Of a DNA stretch of 13,675 bases, positions 1-6,800 are shown in pieces. The stretch comes from Phoronis pallida (Eukaryota > Phoronida > Phoronidae). A program made the position numbers and the translations under genes. The stretch is taken from NCBI GenBank assembly GCA_028565715.1, contig JAOXYC010142219.1:1-13675 (forward strand). The letters run 5' to 3'. Positions within the stretch are counted from its first letter, which is position 1; every line of letters starts with the position of its first letter. Under the pieces are notes generated by a model. That model worked only from the letters and a program-made list of their open reading frames with translations. It was not told where the DNA came from and ran no database searches.

Positions 1-801
1 GTTATTTTCAGGAATTTTAATCTTTATGCTTTGTGTAGAAATAAACTTTGCAGCTAATAAGTCAATTTTAATTTTAAAGTCCATGTCCAAAATACTGTGG
101 AATTGCCCCTGTGCCAAATTCAAAAATCGTCAGTGTGATATGGTGTAGACTGAACTTTACCAACTTTGTTATTCCATCACTATGGCACCACCCAAACACA
201 AGCCGTCAACTTGGGGATTTTCACTGAGTAACCCTTTATTGACATAAATCATCTATCACTCACAGCTCCATAGCCAAGGTTGGATGTTCAGATTTGACAG
301 TCTTCTTGTCTCAAGTTATTTGTAAGCTGTGATGATAATACCTATAGCTATAAACCCCATGTGAGGAATTATTGATGAAGCCAGTACTTTATGACCAATT
401 AAAAATTGATAGCAGTCTGGGTAATTGGCTGGGTGGCATTTAACCTCTATTAAAACACAATGGCTTGATTGTTCTTCTCTCAGTTGTGGTTAACATTCCT
501 TAATTCCATTCAGGGAAAAAGCCTAAAAAATTCAAATTATGTATGGCAAAAATGTTGGAACTATTGACCATGCAAAAGGCATTGCTGTAATTTCAGCACA
601 TTGATTTTTATGAAGAATATATGTGAAATGTTTTCAACAGCATAATTCGGATTTTTTCAAAATATAAAATAGGGGTTTAGTTTTAAAGTTTCAGTTATTC
701 CAAAGTATATCATCTTTTGTGCCATTCCACAAGGTTCGCCCATTTCCACAACAAATCATGCTAAGCCACACAATATTCAAATGGCATTATTCTGTAGTTA
801 T

Positions 802-815
802 GTTACCATGGATAC
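802..815. promoter_or_regulatory. X-box-like (RFX) palindrome
   Basis: GTTACCATGGATAC fits the RFX X-box pattern GTNRCC-NN-RGYAAC except for one base in the right half. It is a motif match only, with no evidence of binding. Confidence 0.3.
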
Positions 816-1695
816 ACAAACTCATCACTGGCAACCAGATCTAATTTCTATTTACATACTGGCTCCTGTTCTATTGAGATTAGGAATTTGAAATCAAATT
901 AGTGTGACTCATAGCCTCTACCATTTACAATATTATGTTAATTTCCTCTGTAAACACCATGGGCTCATCAGAGGACAGTAATTATGTGTGCACTGTTTAT
1001 TGGATGTTATTTGCAGTGGCCCTTGAAAGTCCATGTTATGAGGCTAGGCTGGTGGTGTTAGTTTCACTGGCTGTGTGTATTGTGTGATGTCAATTTCAAA
1101 ACTTGTGTATTCATATTGTACATTTTCAGTAACAAATTGATGAAATTGGAGCTAACTTGACTAGAAAGTTTCTATTTGTATTTGATTCTGAACCACATAA
1201 ATGAAACTTTTATGAAGTTAACAAATTCTAGTTTCAAAATGGATGGAAACTGCTTGCTACAGAAAATTAACAAAAAAGCTGTGGCAACTATTTTCGTCAC
1301 TGCTTTTGTAGTTTCCATTTGCTCTCTTGTTAATGTTCCTAGGCCTGACTATTTTAATAGATTCCTGTTTTATTGCCCATTTAGATGGAATTTAAGTTAG
1401 GTTGGATCTAACAGATGCTTGTTTAGGTTACATGTAAAACCAGCTCTATTGTTGTTGGATGACAGCAAGCATATAAATTTATCACTGGTTTTGTACTTGC
1501 AAGACAAGCCATTCATCAATTAATTGACTTAAATACCCTGATAGCCTATGTATCTTAAAGCTGTCATTAATTTTATTTTTAAGTGGTTTACTAAATATTT
1601 TAATTTTTACTACACCCAGATCTCTTTGATGTCATTAATTTGAAAAGCAAAGTTCATTGCACCATGAAAACACATGCAGTTCACCAGGAAATAAC

Positions 1696-1866
1696 AGATT
1701 ATTATTAGACATAGATGTGATAATAGAACAGTACTTAGTAAACCGACTTTTACTAAATAAAAGATTATTGTACATAGGTGTGATAATCAAACAATACTTA
1801 GACAACTGCCTTTTACTAAATAAAAAAGTTATAACAGAGCAGTACTTAGTAAATTGACTTTTACCA
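1696..1866 (+). repeat. Imperfect tandem repeat, period about 63 bases, about 2.6 copies
   Basis: Shared blocks recur in order: AGATTATT, then CATAG(A/G)TGTGATAAT, then a CAGTACTTAG-like block, then CTTTTACTAAATAAA. The first two units start near 1696 and 1762; the last is shortened to about 48 bases between equivalent blocks. The units have diverged, so this is an old minisatellite-like duplication. The 66-codon open frame across it reflects the period being a multiple of three and is not a gene. Confidence 0.75.
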
Positions 1867-3173
1867 TCAGTTACGCTAACTTTTTGTGTGGGTTATGGAT
1901 ATGAAGTGTTAATGAAGTGAATATTGCTGGAAACACTGACAACCAGGTCAAATAACTTTCTAAATTTGAAATGGAGATAATAAAGAGAAACAGGACTTAA
2001 CTTCGCTTAGTGAAATTATAAGTCATTGTAAAGTTCAAATAATAATTCATACAGAAAGCTGCCTTCCCATAGCTAATATAGGAAATTAACGATCCATTAT
2101 TTATCAATGTGTGACATTAACCCTGAGAAGATCATCAAAATGAACCATCGAAGGTGACATTTTATAGGAAGGTGACATTGCTCGTCCCATAACAAGTACT
2201 GCTCGGTGCTCTCCTGGTGATTTGTCTTTTCTTTTTTTGAAACAATCTTATGGCGATGATAATTGATTATTTGAAGATTTCTTTGTTTCATAACCGTATA
2301 TCAACCACTGTATTATGCGGCCTTCTAGAACCCAGCTTTTGGTTATTTGTGGGGCCTGCCAAAGACTTAAAAACAATTGTGCTTTCCTATTGACGTATCT
2401 ACCATAGGACTGATTTAGAAAATAAATTTTAGTTCTTAAATAGAAGGGGTCACTTGATTCTATCCCAAATCATGACCTGAATCACCTCTCATAATTATTT
2501 AATTTATCCAGCAAGGAATGTCTTTCATCCGTCCCTGCATGTCCTGGATAGATAGGTATTATCAACTCATGGAAGGTGGTTATTAGGCCCACAATCTGGC
2601 CAGAGGCATTTGAACCAGGGTCTCCTTGTTGTATAAGAGCTAGACAGGTCAATGCCATAGATCTCTGTCCCACAAAGAACTGAGTGATTAATGTTGGTTT
2701 AGTTATCAAATCTCCATAATGTTTAGAAATTGGACTTAACAACATCAGATCAAAAGAGTGGGATGGTTTGGCTTGCCAGAGGGAATATTGAAGATTGCAT
2801 GCAAATTAAAGTTGGCCAAATAAATCCCATTGATTGTGGGGTTAGATTGTTATAATGTAGGTCGTAGGATTGGTGTCAGTGGTAAAAGTGCAAAGTTCTG
2901 CGTGGTGGACGTATCAGTGATACTATTGTTCTGATAAAAAATATTTATCTTCCTGAGATAAAGTACTGTTTATGTTTTACATTTGGAAAATGCCGGTGTA
3001 AGTTGTATAGCATTTTTAGTTTTAAAAAATGTATACAGTCAGTAAAAACAATGACAAGTCATTCATTAGGTGAGCTATAGCTCTTAATGTAATCCCCATT
3101 TGCAAGATTATCGCAAATTACCTTGTTGTCTGTTATTGCGCTAATTAACCTGTGTATTATCTGTCTATTACAG

Positions 3174-3190
3174 GTAGATACTAAGTCACT
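3174..3190 (+). other. FoxN2/3: End of 5'UTR in the first coding exon
   Basis: The sequence before the ATG reads as a pyrimidine-rich tract followed by TTACAG (ending 3173), a good splice acceptor. The 17 bases between it and the ATG contain an in-frame TAA at 3182-3184, so the protein cannot extend upstream in this exon. The non-coding first exon and the promoter should lie further left, probably outside the window. The exact acceptor is a prediction. Confidence 0.6.
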
Positions 3191-3805
3191 ATGGCGCCGT
3201 GTAAGATATTGGAGGAGTCAGACTCGGACATGAGGAAAAGGCTCGTAGACAGTTTAAGTCAAAGTTTTCCAGGAAGTGCCCTCTCGAAGGCTCTACATTC
3301 TATGAACATGAATGACGAGGATCAGGAAGATCCATTGAGTTCGAGTTGTTTCGCAGAGATAAGGCTGGAGAAAGGGCCAATCGAAGAAGAAGAAGATGAT
3401 GAAGAACTTACGAGCCTCAGTTGGCTTCACGATGCAAATTTATTACAAAATATAGACACTGGAGATAGTCGAATATGTGAAAGTCCGACGGACGAAATGT
3501 CTAAGGAAAACAATGAGAACAGTTTTGAGATTAACGGAGTGTCGCATCACCAACCTCACCCCACAAACGTACCATATAATCCACGCAAGCACATCAACAG
3601 CAAACCTCCATACTCCTTTAGTTGTCTCATATTCATGGCGATCGAGGACTCGCCGTTTAAAAGACTCCCAGTGAAAGATATCTACGCATGGATCGTGAAT
3701 CACTTTCCATACTTCCAGAATGCTCCAACAGGATGGAAGAACTCTGTACGACACAATCTCTCACTCAATAAGTGCTTCAAGAAAGTCGATAAAGAAAAGG
3801 GACAG
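3191..3805 (+). CDS. FoxN2/3: FoxN2/3 coding exon 1 (start to mid-forkhead)
   Basis: Encodes residues 1-205: the N-terminal region with an acidic run (EEEEDDEE, 65-72), the conserved LTSLSWLH block, and the forkhead up to KKVDKEKGQ. The donor is CAG|GTAATT at 3806, phase 0. Reading through the donor adds only ten residues before a stop, and the next exon supplies the expected forkhead wing, which confirms the splice. Confidence 0.95.
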
Positions 3806-6800
3806 GTAATTAAATTGGTTTTACATTTATTTTATTAAACTTTCAAAAAGGTTGTATGATTTTGTATCATACAAATTACACCTTGCCTGGTCTAAACATG
3901 AAGACAATCTAATTGTTTTAACTTGAAGTTAAATTTCTAAAGAAAAATCAAAAAGTCCATCTTAAAAGTCATGTTTTACCATCTTTTGATAAACTGTGAT
4001 GTTTGCCTCAAATATTTGCAATGTAATTCTTTCTTATTGCCATTTACTGACAGTGATATTTTTTAGAATCCTAAGGATTCTTTTGTCTATTGGTAATAAA
4101 ACATGACCTTTCCTTTGTAATCTTACAATAAACTGCCATCAAGTGATTATAAAATTGTTTTAAACAGACAATTTGCCTCAAAAGACGATGAGACAAATTA
4201 CAGTTTCAAGAATGTTGCTTGGCAACATAACAACAAAAGTGTTCATTTCTATCAGTTGAAATGGGTGATGGTCAGCCATTAGTGTTCATTTCACATTGAT
4301 CTCTATTTTCCTGAGTGAATTATCGTTCCCTCGACTTCTCTGACGTCGGAACACCACTTTTCTTAGCGGAAAATCATTAAAGAGTCATGGACTTGGCTTG
4401 GTAAATGTTGTCTGCTTCAGTCCTCAGAAGATTGTTTTTATTGTTGTCAAGGCTACGGAATTATCCCATGACAACTTGGGCATCTTTGATTTCTCCTTCA
4501 ATTAGAGGGTCTTTGAAATTTTCCATGCTTTTTATGGAAAAAGTAAGCCATCCTTTATTTTTTATTATAAAACATATATCATGGGGTAGGCCTATAAAAA
4601 TGCACCCTTTTCTGTAAAATGGTTTACATGTTGAAACTAAAAACTAAAGCAAGATTTTGTAGAGAAATTTTCAGGGGACACTTAATAAATATTTCCATTC
4701 CTGAGTGTTAGTTTGGAAAGGTCATCCTATTTTCCTGAATCATTTTTCCATGCTGTGCAAATATTTGTACTTAATGCTTTGTGAGTTTCACTTGGCAGAT
4801 TAATCGGTCATTGAAAAAGGGGAGTTAATTGAATTGGTAAATCATTGAAAAGGTATTGAACAATAAACACTTTTTTAATCACAAGAAAGGTCAAATGAAC
4901 CGAGGATATTGTAATTTAAAAAAATTGTTTTTCGGTGTGAAAAATAACAATGTGTCCAGTCATACCTGGGTTGTTTGTATTTTGGTTGGTGATGTTTGTT
5001 TAGTGATTCCTTGGGGTCATTAGCCTGTCATTTGTTGGTTATTTGTGGTCAAGACTGGGCATTTTGTGGTGAATTTTTGATAAAGACAGGTCATTGAGGT
5101 CATTGATGCAAATCAATAAACCTAAGTTTGGCTCAAATGATAAAAAATATGTTGATAATCAAAAAATGATATTTTCAAATGTCCAATGTCAGTAAATAAA
5201 TATTATTAGAAAAAATGAATTATGAATAAAGAACGAAACAAACCCATCTAACTAATACAAACAATTATGATTGAGCTTGGCATTGAAATATGATTGAAAT
5301 TTATTTTCAGTTTCCTCATATTTGTAGAATGTGTGACCTATAGCAATCTATAACAACTAGTTTTCATTACAGAGTATTGGTAAGGGTTCACTATGGTGCA
5401 TAGACCCAGACTACCGACCCAACCTACTACAGGCCCTCAGGAAGACACCGTACCACCCCTATCATCAACTACAGATGCTTGCCAGTCCACAACCACCCAT
5501 GACACCAATATACCAGTAAGTATACACTACAAATGGGGACAGAAAATGTTTCATTGTATTTGTTTGAGCTCTTTTGGTTATGGTTTCAACTGAAACTACT
5601 ATAAATTATAAGTAATCCTGTGCAAACCTGTTCATTTGGTCACGTAAAAATTTAATTTTTTACACATTAAAAGTTCCTCCTCAGTTTTACTTTACAGTTA
5701 GAAAAACCCTCCCAATTGTTGTGAAATTTTGACCATCTTGATTGTTCACTGAAATTTCACAAGCATGTATCAATTAATTTATGTATTGGTTGATAAATGT
5801 TATGTATATCATCTGCACAATGGGATTGGCTAAAATCTGTTCCAACAATACAATTCATTTTTATGTCCACTTCAGCGATCATAAATTATCGGCCTTGGTC
5901 GCTGGTATTCATGATATTACTATGAAATTTAAGTGGTCATTTTGACAGATGACTGAATACTGGCTTCATTTGATTAATGTTGTACATCTATTAGAAATCC
6001 ACAACATGAAATTAATTTGTCAGATTCCCTCTTTGTGTTGTAATTTCCATGGTAACGGCAATGGCTAACACATGCTGTTTTATTCCTCTGCATCTGTCGT
6101 ATGATAGCCTTTTGTTCATATTGAAACTGCAGTTTGCGTATTAATTAAATTATTGTTAAACCAATGAACTTGGTTCTCAAGTGTTGTCCCCGGGGCGTGT
6201 ATAATTCTTAATTGGAGGACAGTTTTGGTTTCTTTCTTTTTCAAGATTTTTTTGTTTGTTCTATTTAAACTGTTGTGATGTGGATAGCTGAAAAATAAGG
6301 CAGTCAAAGGTAACATTTGACAGTCATGAATAATCAACTGTTTTTTATTTTTATTTCAGTAATCACAAAATGCCACTGGCTCCAAAAATCAATTTCAACA
6401 TTTCGCCTCGTAAGTATACATTTTGTTTTTGTTATGCCAACTTTTTAAGCCAAAGGCATGTTAGAAATTTAATACCCCTTGTCGGCCATCACTAAATGGA
6501 CACATTGTGTACAATCACCATGGAAATGATTCGGTTGTCATGGTGTGTTTTAATTTAGCATTTAATAGCTATGACAGAAACTACTCCGTCAGCTGCTTCT
6601 TAGTTAATGAGCCGTTTCACTATTAAACACAGTAAGACCCTCAATGTATGACTAAACTATACTATAAACTCTCAGAAAAAAACACGCCAACTTTGTAAAT
6701 TCTACAGTGTGGAAAAAATGATGCAATTAGTCACTCTTATTTTCTGTTTCCATAGCAACCCTTGAAAACGCGGTTTTAAGGATAAGTTTGTGTCTGGAAT

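Larger units (their letters stand above)
1..3173 (+). other. Upstream region, probably 5'UTR intron of FoxN2/3
   Basis: About 3.2 kb without a supported gene. The acceptor at its right end implies that at least the right part is intron. It contains a 63-base-period tandem repeat (1696-1866), an X-box-like palindrome (802-815), an 18-base-period duplication of GAAGGTGACATT (2150-2179), a perfect octamer ATGCAAAT (2799-2806) and a possible SINE trace near 2500-2650. Short open frames here show no family features or splice logic. I could not identify a non-coding first exon or a promoter. Confidence 0.55.
3806..5372 (+). other. FoxN2/3: FoxN2/3 intron 1 (splits the forkhead domain)
   Basis: 1567 bases, GTAATT...ACAG. 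No gene is visible. It contains an X-box-like palindrome (4214-4226), a near-CRE TGACGTCG (4341-4348) in a less AT-rich patch, and a DR3 plus octamer pair (5088-5113). The 70-codon open frame at 4405 has no recognisable domain. Confidence 0.85.

Noticed and set aside
1176-1400. 74-codon plus-strand open frame in the upstream region
   Set aside because: No recognised domain, and it lies in probable intron sequence.
3443-3754. Minus-strand 103-codon open frame inside exon 1
   Set aside because: Antisense shadow of the forkhead exon with no recognisable domain.
3806-3838. Readthrough of coding exon 1 giving a 215-residue protein
   Set aside because: It begins at a good donor, would cut the forkhead domain before its wing, and the next exon at 5373 continues the domain perfectly in phase. 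It could only be an intron-retention product.
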